Positions 1 to 5,160 of a stretch of DNA of 5,160 nucleotides are shown here, one piece after another; position 1 is the first letter of the stretch; each line of letters begins with the position of its first letter. A program made the translations under genes and the position numbers. The DNA is from an uncultured Demequina sp. (GTDB lineage Bacteria > Actinomycetota > Actinomycetes > Actinomycetales > Demequinaceae), in assembly GCA_937925595.1 (NCBI GenBank), contig CALALQ010000266.1, positions 1 to 5,160 on the forward strand. Reading direction: 5' to 3'. The notes under the pieces are model-generated. The model saw only the letters and a list, made by a program, of their open reading frames with translations. It made no database searches and had not been told where the DNA came from.

Positions 1-1
1 C

Positions 2-376
2 CGCGCCGGCGCGGATCCGGAGGCGGACTCGCGATTCGCGCGAGTGCCGCAGGGTTCTTGGCGCACCGACTCGCCAGGTGCGCAACGCAAGCTCGACGCA
101 CTCGACAAGCTGGAGAAGGTCGCGGTCGATGCCGGCACAGACCTCATCGGCCTGTCGATCGCCTTCGCGAAGGCACACCCCGCGGTGAGCTCGGTGATCA
201 TCGGCCCGCGCACCGTAGGCCAGCTCGAAAGTCAGCTTCTTGCAGCTGACCTCGTGCTCGACGAGGACATCCTCGACCGCATCGACGAGATCGTGTCGCC
301 CGGCACCACCATCGCGCGCGGCGACCTCGCATTCGAACCCCGGGCGGTGCGCCACAAGCGACTGCGGCGCCGCTGA
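2..376 (+). CDS. Aldo/keto reductase, C-terminal fragment (5' end outside window)
   Basis: The reading frame is open from the left edge to a TGA at 374-376, giving the last 124 residues of a protein whose family is usually about 310-340 residues. The segment has the C-terminal signature of NAD(P)H-dependent aldo/keto reductases of the (beta/alpha)8-barrel fold: a helix followed by SVIIGPRTVGQLESQL (roughly fragment residues 63-78), where the IIGPR stretch and following residues normally contact the 2'-phosphate/adenine side of NADPH. A typical closing helix (LDEDILDRIDEIVSPGT) follows. A GTG at 44 can start this frame, but it would leave only the final third of the barrel, so I treat the gene as cut by the window edge rather than as a small protein. 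The catalytic Asp/Tyr/Lys/His residues lie upstream and cannot be seen. The C-terminus is arginine-rich. A separate promoter follows this gene, so it is probably not part of the downstream operon. The substrate is unknown. Confidence 0.85.
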   Translation, partial: RAGADPEADSRFARVPQGSWRTDSPGAQRKLDALDKLEKVAVDAGTDLIGLSIAFAKAHPAVSSVIIGPRTVGQLESQLLAADLVLDEDILDRIDEIVSPGTTIARGDLAFEPRAVRHKRLRRR

Positions 377-397
377 CGGTGCCGTCGCGGCCGAGCA

Positions 398-428
398 TTG
401 ACAACCATCGAAGAAGTCAGAATACTAT
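398..428 (+). promoter_or_regulatory. Candidate sigma70-type promoter for the phosphotransferase/acyl-CoA dehydrogenase operon
   Basis: A perfect -35 hexamer TTGACA lies at 398-403. A -10-like element follows, either AATACT at 421-426 (17-bp spacer) or TACTAT at 423-428 (19-bp spacer, TAnnnT pattern). This stretch is markedly AT-richer than the flanking coding DNA. Transcription would begin near 433-437, leaving a leader of about 65 nt before the ATG at 502. The -10 region lies inside the palindrome at 414-450, so a bound repressor would block polymerase. This is a prediction from hexamer match and position only; no start site is measured. Confidence 0.6.
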
Positions 429-450
429 TCTCAGAATAACAATCTGACTT
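414..450. promoter_or_regulatory. 37-bp imperfect palindrome, likely repressor operator
   Basis: The 37 bases are an inverted repeat centred on C432, with 15 of 18 base pairs matching: outer arms AAGTCAGA (414-421) and TCTGACTT (443-450), and inner arms TATTCT (426-431) and AGAATA (433-438). A second perfect palindrome, AGAATA-C-TATTCT, sits at 419-431, and a degraded mirror copy lies at 433-445, so symmetric units recur at 7-bp steps (centres 425, 432, 439). This is what a TetR-family operator bound by one or two dimers can look like. It covers the -10 region and probable start site. The divergent-dyad form could also fold as an RNA hairpin, but there is no U-tract, so a terminator is unlikely. 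The tetR gene at 4685 is the natural candidate for its regulator. Confidence 0.65.
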
Positions 451-488
451 TTGGCTTCTTGTGGTGACTCCACCGGGAAGCCTTCGGT

Positions 489-495
489 GGAAAGG
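489..495 (+). promoter_or_regulatory. Ribosome binding site that fixes the phosphotransferase start
   Basis: GGAAAGG lies six bases before the ATG at 502. The frame is also open to a TTG at 451, but that codon overlaps the right edge of the operator palindrome and has no purine-rich stretch before it. The ATG at 502 is therefore preferred. Confidence 0.7.
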
Positions 496-501
496 CATCG
501 C

Positions 502-1527
502 ATGACGCCCCTCGACGACAAGCAACTCCACGCCGACCTTGCCGTCCGCGCCACGCGCGCCGGCCAGGAATGGCGCGAAGGCCTCACCGTCTCCGATGTG
601 CGCCCGCTCTCGGGTGGTTCGTCGAGCCTCACCTTCATCGCCGATGCCTCGTGGCCCGCGGGGGATCAGCAAGTGGTCCTCAAGGTCGCGCCTCCCGGGC
701 TCGAACCCGTCCGCAACCGCGACGTCCTGCGGCAGGGGCGTTTGATGAACGCTCTGCACGGAGCGCCCGGCGTCAAGGTGCCGGAGGTCTACTTTTCCGC
801 GGCTGGGAAGTCGAAAGAGGTTCCACCGTTCGTGGCCATGGCCTTCGTGGCGGGAGAATGCGTCGAGCCTCTGCTCGAGGACGATCGCACCGACGCGCTT
901 CGGGAGCGGACACGCACGCGATTCCTCGATGCCGCCCGCATGCTCGGCAATCTGCACCGGGTCGTCCCCGCAGAGGTGGGTCTCGGAGACGAACCGGTCG
1001 TTACCATCGAGGACGAGATCAACCGATGGACGAGGGCGTTCACCACCGCGCCCGAGGACCTGCAGGGCGAGTACGAGACGTGCGCGAAGGCGCTGCATGC
1101 GACCGTCCCTCAGCCCATGGCTCACGTGGTCAATCACGGAGACTTCCGCCTCGGGAACACCCTGTGTGACGGCACGAAGGTCACCTCGATCATCGACTGG
1201 GAAATCTGGTCTGTCGGAGATCCCCGCATCGACCTGACGTGGCTGACGTATTTCACCGACGAAGCCCGGCATCCGGCCCGCCCCAACGACGAGCCCTGTG
1301 GTGCGCCGATGATCGCCGAAGTCGTCCGGGAGTACGAAAACTCGTTCGGTGCGAAGATTCCCGATCTCGAATGGTTCGACGCTCTCACGCGCTACAAGGA
1401 AGCCGCCGCGACCGCGCTGCTGATCAAGCGCGCGCGCAAACACAACACGATGAACCCCTCCTTCGCGCGGATGGAACCGGCACTGCCGGAGCTCATCCGC
1501 GAGGCGCTCACCCTCGTCGGCGCCTGA
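502..1527 (+). CDS. APH-fold phosphotransferase, ACAD10/ACAD11-kinase-like (putative hydroxyacyl-CoA kinase)
   Basis: The protein has 341 residues, a full-length single-domain member of the aminoglycoside phosphotransferase/choline kinase-like fold (COG3173 type). Visible landmarks are a glycine/serine-rich nucleotide loop (LSGGSSSLTF, about 36-45), the beta-3 lysine in VVLKVAP (K61), the catalytic loop HGDFRLGN (212-219, with D214 as catalytic base and N219 as metal ligand), and the metal-binding IIDWE (D232). The stretch WEIWSVGDPRIDLTWL that follows is typical of this subfamily. All core kinase residues are present, so it should be active. Despite the domain name, nothing points to antibiotic resistance: the gene sits 48 bp before an acyl-CoA dehydrogenase. 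In animals the same kinase domain is fused to an acyl-CoA dehydrogenase (ACAD10, ACAD11), and in bacterial levulinate catabolism LvaA, a related kinase, phosphorylates 4-hydroxyvaleryl-CoA. I infer that it phosphorylates a hydroxyl on an acyl-CoA in the cytoplasm. No small LvaB-like partner is visible beside it. The start is set by GGAAAGG at 489-495. Confidence 0.88.
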   Translation: MTPLDDKQLHADLAVRATRAGQEWREGLTVSDVRPLSGGSSSLTFIADASWPAGDQQVVLKVAPPGLEPVRNRDVLRQGRLMNALHGAPGVKVPEVYFSAAGKSKEVPPFVAMAFVAGECVEPLLEDDRTDALRERTRTRFLDAARMLGNLHRVVPAEVGLGDEPVVTIEDEINRWTRAFTTAPEDLQGEYETCAKALHATVPQPMAHVVNHGDFRLGNTLCDGTKVTSIIDWEIWSVGDPRIDLTWLTYFTDEARHPARPNDEPCGAPMIAEVVREYENSFGAKIPDLEWFDALTRYKEAAATALLIKRARKHNTMNPSFARMEPALPELIREALTLVGA

Positions 1528-1563
1528 CACGCCGCAAGCTGCGCCACACCACGAACTACTTGT

Positions 1564-1570
1564 AAAGGGA
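1564..1570 (+). promoter_or_regulatory. Ribosome binding site of the acyl-CoA dehydrogenase
   Basis: AAAGGGA ends five bases before the ATG at 1576. It lies in the 48-bp gap after the phosphotransferase stop. I see no terminator hairpin or clear promoter in that gap, which supports co-transcription. Confidence 0.6.
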
Positions 1571-1575
1571 CGACT

Positions 1576-2880
1576 ATGTGGGATTTTCAGACCGATCCGG
1601 AATTTCAGGAGAAGCTCGACTGGGTCGCGACGTTCGTGCGCGAGGAGTGTGAGCCGCTCGACCTGCTCTTTCCGCACCTCGGCCAGCCGTACAACACGGA
1701 GAACAAGGCGGCCCGCGCGATCGTGAAGCCGTTGCAGGAGCGCGTCAAGGAGCAGGGCCTGTGGGCGTGCCACCTCGGCCCGGAGCTCGGCGGCCAGGGA
1801 TACGGCCAGCTCAAGCTCGCCCTGCTCAACGAGATCCTCGGTCGCTCCATGTGGGCCCCGACGGTTTTCGGCACCGCCGCGCCGGACACCGGCAACGCCG
1901 AGATCCTCGCGATGTTCGGTACCGATGAGCAGAAGGCCCGCTACCTGCAGCCGCTGTTGGACGGGGACATCGTCTCGTGCTTCTCGATGACCGAGCCGCA
2001 GGCGGGCGCGGACCCCAAGGAATTCGTCTGCTCGGCCCGTAAGGACGGGGACGAATGGGTGATCAGTGGGGAGAAGTGGTTCTCGTCCAACGCTCGGTAC
2101 GCGTCGTTCCTGATCGTCATGGCGGTCACCGACCCCGACGCCTCGCCGTACCGACGGATGTCGATGTTCGTCGTCCCCGCCGAGACGCCGGGGATCGAGA
2201 TCATCCGCAACGTCGCAGTGATGGGCGACCGCGAGGAACTCGACGAGGGCACGCACGGGTACATCCGGTACAACGACGTGCGGGTGCCGTCGGACGCCAT
2301 CCTCGGCGGACCGGGACAGGGCTTCGAGGTCGCCCAGGCCCGCCTCGGCGGTGGACGAGTCCACCACGCGATGCGCACCGTCGGCAAATGTCAGCGCGCC
2401 TTCGACATGATGGCCGAGCGGGCACTCTCGCGGACCACGCAGGGTGAGACGCTCGCGAAGAAGCAGCTCGTTCAGCAGTTCATCGCCGATTCGGCCATCG
2501 AACTCGCACAGTTCCGGCTGCTGGTTCTCAACACCGCGTGGGTCATCGACACCCAGCCGCACGGTGCCGCCCGCACACAGATCGCGATGTGCAAGGTTGC
2601 GATGGCGAAGGTCTATCACGACATCGTTCATCGGGCGATCCAGGTGCACGGCTCGCTCGGTGTCACCATCGAACTCCCGCTGCACGAGATGTGGGCGAAC
2701 GCGTTGTCGCTCGGCCTGGCGGACGGACCCACGGAGGTCCACAAGGTCGCCGTTGCCCGCGGTGTCCTGAAGAACTACGAGCCCGTCGATACCCTGTTCC
2801 CCTCCGAGCACATCCCCACCCGACTGGCTGCCGCCAAGATCAAGCACGCCGCTGTCCTCGAGGAGTACGGAATCGCATGA
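1576..2880 (+). CDS. Acyl-CoA dehydrogenase family protein, ACAD10/11-like, with Asp at the catalytic-base position
   Basis: This 434-residue FAD flavoprotein is slightly longer than the usual 380-400, with a complete acyl-CoA dehydrogenase fold. The N-terminal helical domain spans about 1-130. The mid beta-domain carries the FAD/substrate signature CFSMTEPQAGADP (135-147) and SGEKWFSSNA (164-173). The C-terminal helical domain includes RLGGGRVHHAMRTVG (256-270) and IQVHGSLGVT (355-364). Aligning the C-terminus by eye with medium-chain acyl-CoA dehydrogenase, the catalytic glutamate of the YEGT motif falls on D383 in LADGPTEVHK, with the E-x-P landmark in register. Asp-Gly-Pro here is a feature I associate with the ACAD10/11-like branch. 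Known chemistry for the family is alpha,beta-desaturation of acyl-CoA. In the ACAD11/LvaC branch the enzyme acts on a phosphorylated 4-hydroxyacyl-CoA and removes the phosphate. Placement directly after the kinase gene supports that reading, but ordinary acyl-CoA oxidation cannot be excluded. Its stop overlaps the next start. Confidence 0.92.
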   Translation: MWDFQTDPEFQEKLDWVATFVREECEPLDLLFPHLGQPYNTENKAARAIVKPLQERVKEQGLWACHLGPELGGQGYGQLKLALLNEILGRSMWAPTVFGTAAPDTGNAEILAMFGTDEQKARYLQPLLDGDIVSCFSMTEPQAGADPKEFVCSARKDGDEWVISGEKWFSSNARYASFLIVMAVTDPDASPYRRMSMFVVPAETPGIEIIRNVAVMGDREELDEGTHGYIRYNDVRVPSDAILGGPGQGFEVAQARLGGGRVHHAMRTVGKCQRAFDMMAERALSRTTQGETLAKKQLVQQFIADSAIELAQFRLLVLNTAWVIDTQPHGAARTQIAMCKVAMAKVYHDIVHRAIQVHGSLGVTIELPLHEMWANALSLGLADGPTEVHKVAVARGVLKNYEPVDTLFPSEHIPTRLAAAKIKHAAVLEEYGIA

Positions 2881-3623
2881 TCGACAACATGTTCGACCTC
2901 GACGGCAAGGTCGCCCTGGTGACCGGCGGCAGTCGCGGACTCGGACGCGAAATGGTCCTGGCCTTCGCGCGCGCCGGCGCGGACGTGGTGATCACGAGCC
3001 GCAAGATCGACGCGTGCGAAGCGGTTGCGCAGGAGGTCGAGGCCCTCGGCCGTAAGGCACTGCCGGTCGCGTGCCACGTCGGCAAGTGGAGCGACATCGA
3101 CGCACTGGTCGAGGCTGCCTACGAGACTTTCGGCAAGGTCGACATTCTCGTCAACAACGCCGGCATGTCGCCGGTGGCACCGTCGTCCGCCGAGACGAGC
3201 GAGGAACTGTTCGACAAGGTCATCGGCGTGAACTTCAAAGGCCCGTTCCGGCTCAGCGCGCAGATCGGTGAGCGGATGGCAGCGGGCGACGGCGGGTCGA
3301 TCATCAACGTGTCCTCGTCCGGCGCGATCTTCCCAGCGCCGAAGTTCGGCCCCTACGCCGGAGCGAAGGCGGCCCTGAATGCACTGACAGGTGTGTTCGC
3401 ACGCGAGTTCGGTCCCACGGTCAGAGTCAACACGATCTCCGCGGGCCCGTTCCTCACTGACATCTCCGAGGCATGGCCGGAGGAATCACGCCGCTCGACC
3501 CGCAGTGCGGTCGGACGGCCGGGGAAGCCGGAGGAGATCATCACCACCGCGCTGTACCTGGCGAGCCCTGCATCGAGCTACACCACCTCGTCGCTCGTGC
3601 GTGTGGATGGTGGACTGTACTGA
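2877..3623 (+). CDS. Short-chain dehydrogenase/reductase (SDR), classical type
   Basis: The protein has 248 residues, the normal length of a classical SDR, with a Rossmann fold. It shows the cofactor loop TGGSRGLG (16-23), NNAG (93-96), the catalytic set N119, S147 (in NVSSSGA), Y160 and K164 (YAGAK), the AGPF turn (189-192) and a closing VDGG (243-246). After strand beta-2 the sequence reads TSRK (40-43), with no acidic residue and an arginine, which favours NADP(H); this is inference. The ATG overlaps the dehydrogenase stop as ATGA, with GAGGAG at 2860-2865, so the two are probably translationally coupled. A start at ATG 2889 is possible and would drop four residues. The frame stays open upstream inside the dehydrogenase gene, but that part encodes no SDR sequence. 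Likely roles are reduction of a 4-ketoacyl-CoA to the 4-hydroxyacyl-CoA (as LvaD does in the levulinate pathway) or oxidation of a 3-hydroxyacyl-CoA product. The sequence does not decide between them. Confidence 0.9.
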   Translation: MIDNMFDLDGKVALVTGGSRGLGREMVLAFARAGADVVITSRKIDACEAVAQEVEALGRKALPVACHVGKWSDIDALVEAAYETFGKVDILVNNAGMSPVAPSSAETSEELFDKVIGVNFKGPFRLSAQIGERMAAGDGGSIINVSSSGAIFPAPKFGPYAGAKAALNALTGVFAREFGPTVRVNTISAGPFLTDISEAWPEESRRSTRSAVGRPGKPEEIITTALYLASPASSYTTSSLVRVDGGLY

Positions 3624-3645
3624 TGCATAACCCATCCCGGGTCCG

Positions 3646-3651
3646 AGGAGG
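3646..3651 (+). promoter_or_regulatory. Strong ribosome binding site of the MDR oxidoreductase
   Basis: A perfect AGGAGG, within GAGGAGG, lies nine bases before the ATG at 3661, in the 37-bp gap after the SDR stop. It supports this ATG and independent re-initiation on a shared transcript. Confidence 0.7.
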
Positions 3652-3660
3652 CGGTTAGCC

Positions 3661-4641
3661 ATGCGAGCAGCACGTTGCGAGAGATACGGGCCGCCGGATG
3701 TGGTGACGGTGTGCGATCTGGCCGATCCGGTCCCGGCCCGGGACGAGGTGCTGATCGAGATTCGTGCGGCGGCCGTCAACTACCCCGATGTCCTGACGGT
3801 CGCCGACAAGTACCAGGTGTCCGTTCCCACGCCCTTCACTCCGGGTAGCGAATTCGCCGGAGTCGTGCGGGCGGTGGGAGCGGATGTCCGGTCGGTCGAA
3901 CCGGGCGACGCAGTCATGGGTTCGGCGATGACCGGAGCATTCGCGGAACTGATCTGTGTTCCCGCAAGTGCACTCACTTCCAAACCCGACGGCCTCGACT
4001 GGGTTTCTGCGGCGGCGTTCCGCGTTACGTACACCACCGCCTATCACGCACTGGTGACCTTCGGTGCGATGCGGGCAGGCGACTGGGTGGTAGTGCTGGG
4101 TGCCGCCGGGGGAGTAGGGACTGCAGCAGTCGACGTCGCCACCCGTCTCGGCGCCAGGGTCATCGCCTGCGCGTCATCGGAGGAGCGACTGGCCGCGGCG
4201 ACGAAACTGGGAGCGGAGGTCGGCATCGCCTACGACTCGGAAGACCTCAAGACGCGCATCAAGGAGATCACCGGTGGGGGCGCGCAACTCGTGATCGATC
4301 CCGTGGGTGGGAAGTACGCGGAACCGGCGCTGCGGGCACTGGCCCCGGGCGGCACGTTCGTCACCGTGGGATACGCGGCCGGGGAGATCCCGCGGATACC
4401 GTTGAATCTCGTGCTGTTGAAGGATCTTACGATTCGGGGTGTCGAGCTGCGCACCCTCGCGCAGCGGCATCCGGCCGCGCCGACGCATGCACAGCAGACG
4501 CTTGCGGCGCTTGTGACGGCGGGCATGAAACCGTTGGTGTCGCAGGTGTTCGGCCTGGACGATGTCGCGGGGGCGCTGAGGAGCCTGAACGACCGGACTG
4601 CTGTCGGAAAGGTCGTCATCGCTCTCGACGGAGCATGTTAA
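3661..4641 (+). CDS. Zinc-independent medium-chain reductase, NADPH:quinone oxidoreductase-like
   Basis: This 326-residue protein has the usual length and layout of the quinone oxidoreductase (QOR) branch of the medium-chain dehydrogenase/reductase superfamily. An N-terminal GroES-like catalytic domain (about 1-125) contains VNYPDVL (39-45), PGSEFAGVV (61-69) and EPGDAVMG (80-87). A Rossmann domain follows with the cofactor loop GAAGGVG (147-153) and a second-half VIDPVGG (211-217). The GHE zinc-ligand motif and the structural four-cysteine lobe of alcohol dehydrogenases are absent, so it should be a metal-free NAD(P)H reductase. Such enzymes reduce quinones, enones or 2-enoyl-CoA/2-enoyl thioesters. 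A 37-bp gap and strong AGGAGG site place it in the same transcription unit as the SDR. In this neighbourhood it could reduce a conjugated intermediate of acyl-CoA breakdown or protect against one; that is inference. The stop TAA lies five bases before the palindrome ahead of the regulator gene. Confidence 0.9.
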   Translation: MRAARCERYGPPDVVTVCDLADPVPARDEVLIEIRAAAVNYPDVLTVADKYQVSVPTPFTPGSEFAGVVRAVGADVRSVEPGDAVMGSAMTGAFAELICVPASALTSKPDGLDWVSAAAFRVTYTTAYHALVTFGAMRAGDWVVVLGAAGGVGTAAVDVATRLGARVIACASSEERLAAATKLGAEVGIAYDSEDLKTRIKEITGGGAQLVIDPVGGKYAEPALRALAPGGTFVTVGYAAGEIPRIPLNLVLLKDLTIRGVELRTLAQRHPAAPTHAQQTLAALVTAGMKPLVSQVFGLDDVAGALRSLNDRTAVGKVVIALDGAC

Positions 4642-4642
4642 T
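4613..4642 (+). promoter_or_regulatory. Weak candidate promoter for the TetR gene
   Basis: TCGTCA at 4613-4618 matches the -35 consensus at four of six positions. GTTAAT at 4637-4642 matches the -10 at four of six, with an 18-bp spacer. It overlaps the end of the MDR gene and is followed at once by the palindrome at 4646-4658, the expected layout for an autoregulated gene. The match is modest, and read-through from the operon could serve instead. Confidence 0.3.
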
Positions 4643-4645
4643 CTC

Positions 4646-4658
4646 AGAACCGCGTTCT
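4646..4658. promoter_or_regulatory. Palindrome AGAAC-CGC-GTTCT, candidate autoregulatory operator
   Basis: These 13 bases have perfect 5-bp arms (AGAAC at 4646-4650, GTTCT at 4654-4658) around a 3-bp centre, in the 43-bp gap before the TetR gene. They share the form AGAA-Y-NNN-R-TTCT with AGAAT-ACT-ATTCT at 419-431 before the phosphotransferase. The change T to C at position 5 is matched by A to G at position 9, which preserves the symmetry. The eight bases TCTCAGAA also occur in both places (429-436 and 4642-4649). Binding by the adjacent regulator is inferred. Confidence 0.5.
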
Positions 4659-4667
4659 TCATCGTAT

Positions 4668-4675
4668 GGAGGTGA
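4668..4675 (+). promoter_or_regulatory. Ribosome binding site that fixes the GTG start of the TetR gene
   Basis: GGAGGTGA lies nine bases before the GTG at 4685. The TGA inside it (4673-4675) is an in-frame stop for the regulator, so the coding region cannot begin further upstream. GTG at 4685 is the first start codon after that stop. Confidence 0.7.
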
Positions 4676-4684
4676 AAGCCGGCC

Positions 4685-5160
4685 GTGTCCTCATCTCCCG
4701 CCGACTCGCTCGACACCGAATTCCTGGTGATTTCCGGTGGTCGGCAGTTACGGCGCGCCGCCAGCCCTGCCCGGCAGGAAGCATATGACGCCGAGGTCCG
4801 GACATTGATCCGCGCAACCTCCGAGGTGATGCTCCGCAAGGGCTGCACCGAGGTTCCGAAGGTCAGCGAAATCGTCCACGAGGCCGGCATCACCAACCAG
4901 GCGTTCTACCGGCACTTCCGCAGTCGCGACGACGTCATCGTCGCCACCTACGAGCAGGGCATGCTGTCGGTCTACAGCTACCTCCGGCACCGTGTCGGCA
5001 AGAAGTCCTCGTGGCAGGACAAACTCGATGCGTGGATCGACGGGATTCTCGCCCAAATCGAGGATCCACGGTTGGCCGATCTGAGTGCCGTCATCCAATG
5101 GAATGTCGCCCAGATCGCCAGGGAGAAAACCGAAATCGAGCCGGTGGGACGGGAGCGTAT
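4685..5160 (+). CDS. TetR/AcrR-family transcriptional regulator, N-terminal part (3' end outside window)
   Basis: The frame is open from GTG 4685 to the right edge, giving the first 158 residues. TetR proteins are usually 190-220 residues long, so the last quarter is missing. After a tail of about 35 residues without clear structure comes a canonical TetR DNA-binding domain: first helix VRTLIRATSEVMLRKG (38-53), then the helix-turn-helix KVSEIVHEAGITNQAFYRHF (59-78) with the family-typical FYRHF end, then RSRDDVIVATYEQGM opening helix 4. The partial ligand-binding domain (about 90 onward) is helical and holds an uncommon QWNVAQIA segment. The ligand cannot be told from sequence, but TetR proteins beside acyl-CoA dehydrogenase genes often respond to acyl-CoAs. 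It is co-directional with the catabolic genes, 43 bp after the MDR stop. The related palindromes before it and before the phosphotransferase suggest that it represses both itself and the operon. Confidence 0.88.
   Translation, partial: MSSSPADSLDTEFLVISGGRQLRRAASPARQEAYDAEVRTLIRATSEVMLRKGCTEVPKVSEIVHEAGITNQAFYRHFRSRDDVIVATYEQGMLSVYSYLRHRVGKKSSWQDKLDAWIDGILAQIEDPRLADLSAVIQWNVAQIAREKTEIEPVGRER

Noticed and set aside
375..386. GACGG-TG-CCGTC inverted repeat after the aldo/keto reductase stop, as a possible terminator
   Set aside because: The stem is only four to five pairs with a very small loop and no T-run after it. It is too weak to call.
451..501. A TTG start at 451 that would add 17 residues to the phosphotransferase
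   Set aside because: It has no ribosome site, abuts the operator palindrome, and adds residues not typical of the family. ATG 502 has GGAAAGG six bases upstream.
502..1527. Aminoglycoside resistance as the role of the phosphotransferase
   Set aside because: The fold name alone suggests it. The sequence pattern after the catalytic loop and the acyl-CoA dehydrogenase neighbour fit the ACAD10/11-kinase group instead.
232..2847. A very long open frame of 871 codons on the - strand, antisense to the phosphotransferase and acyl-CoA dehydrogenase
   Set aside because: High-GC codon bias on the + strand leaves antisense frames free of stops. The translation has no recognisable domain and is rich in Arg/Gly/Asp/Val low-complexity runs. 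It crosses three well-supported + strand features, including the promoter gap.
2538..2876. Upstream extension of the SDR frame inside the acyl-CoA dehydrogenase gene
   Set aside because: The extension is an out-of-frame shadow of the dehydrogenase with no SDR homology. The SDR's beta-1 strand and TGxxxGxG motif begin just after ATG 2877, the normal position.
2970..2983. Fourteen bases identical to positions 2-15 at the left edge
   Set aside because: Both copies encode Arg-Ala-Gly-Ala-Asp in separate genes with the same high-GC codons. I take it as coincidence of codon use, not a repeat element.
4666..4785. A 39-codon ORF starting at ATG 4666, in a different frame from the TetR gene
   Set aside because: Its ATG overlaps the ribosome site of the TetR gene and has no good site of its own. 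It lies mostly inside the regulator's coding region, so it is likely chance.

Overview
The window is high-GC DNA with GTG/ATG starts, strong GC bias at third codon positions, tightly packed co-directional genes, and families typical of lipid or acyl-CoA catabolism in mycolic-acid actinobacteria. A Rhodococcus, Gordonia, Nocardia or Mycobacterium relative is the best guess. This is inferred from composition and gene content; no species marker is present.

Layout, all on the + strand: (1) bases 2-376, the C-terminal end of an aldo/keto reductase that enters from the left edge. (2) Bases 377-501, a 125-bp AT-richer gap with a recognisable -35/-10 promoter overlaid by a 37-bp imperfect palindrome, the likely operator. 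(3) Bases 502-4641, four genes in a row: an APH-fold phosphotransferase of the ACAD10/11-kinase type, an acyl-CoA dehydrogenase, an SDR oxidoreductase (ATGA overlap with the dehydrogenase) and a zinc-independent quinone-oxidoreductase-type MDR protein. (4) Bases 4642-4684, a short gap with a second, related palindrome. (5) Bases 4685-5160, the 5' part of a TetR-family regulator that runs off the right edge.

The most interesting reading is functional. The kinase-like protein and the acyl-CoA dehydrogenase look like separate-gene versions of the two domains fused in animal ACAD11 (and ACAD10), and they resemble the LvaA/LvaC pair of bacterial levulinate catabolism. In those systems a 4-hydroxyacyl-CoA is phosphorylated and the phosphate is then eliminated on the dehydrogenase fold, so that the chain can enter beta-oxidation. 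The adjacent SDR could make the hydroxyacyl-CoA from a ketoacyl-CoA (the LvaD role) or oxidise the product. The MDR protein could reduce an enone/enoyl intermediate. The TetR regulator may control the set, because the palindromes before the first gene and before tetR share the core AGAA-Y-NNN-R-TTCT. Substrate, phosphorylation chemistry and regulation are all inferences from sequence.
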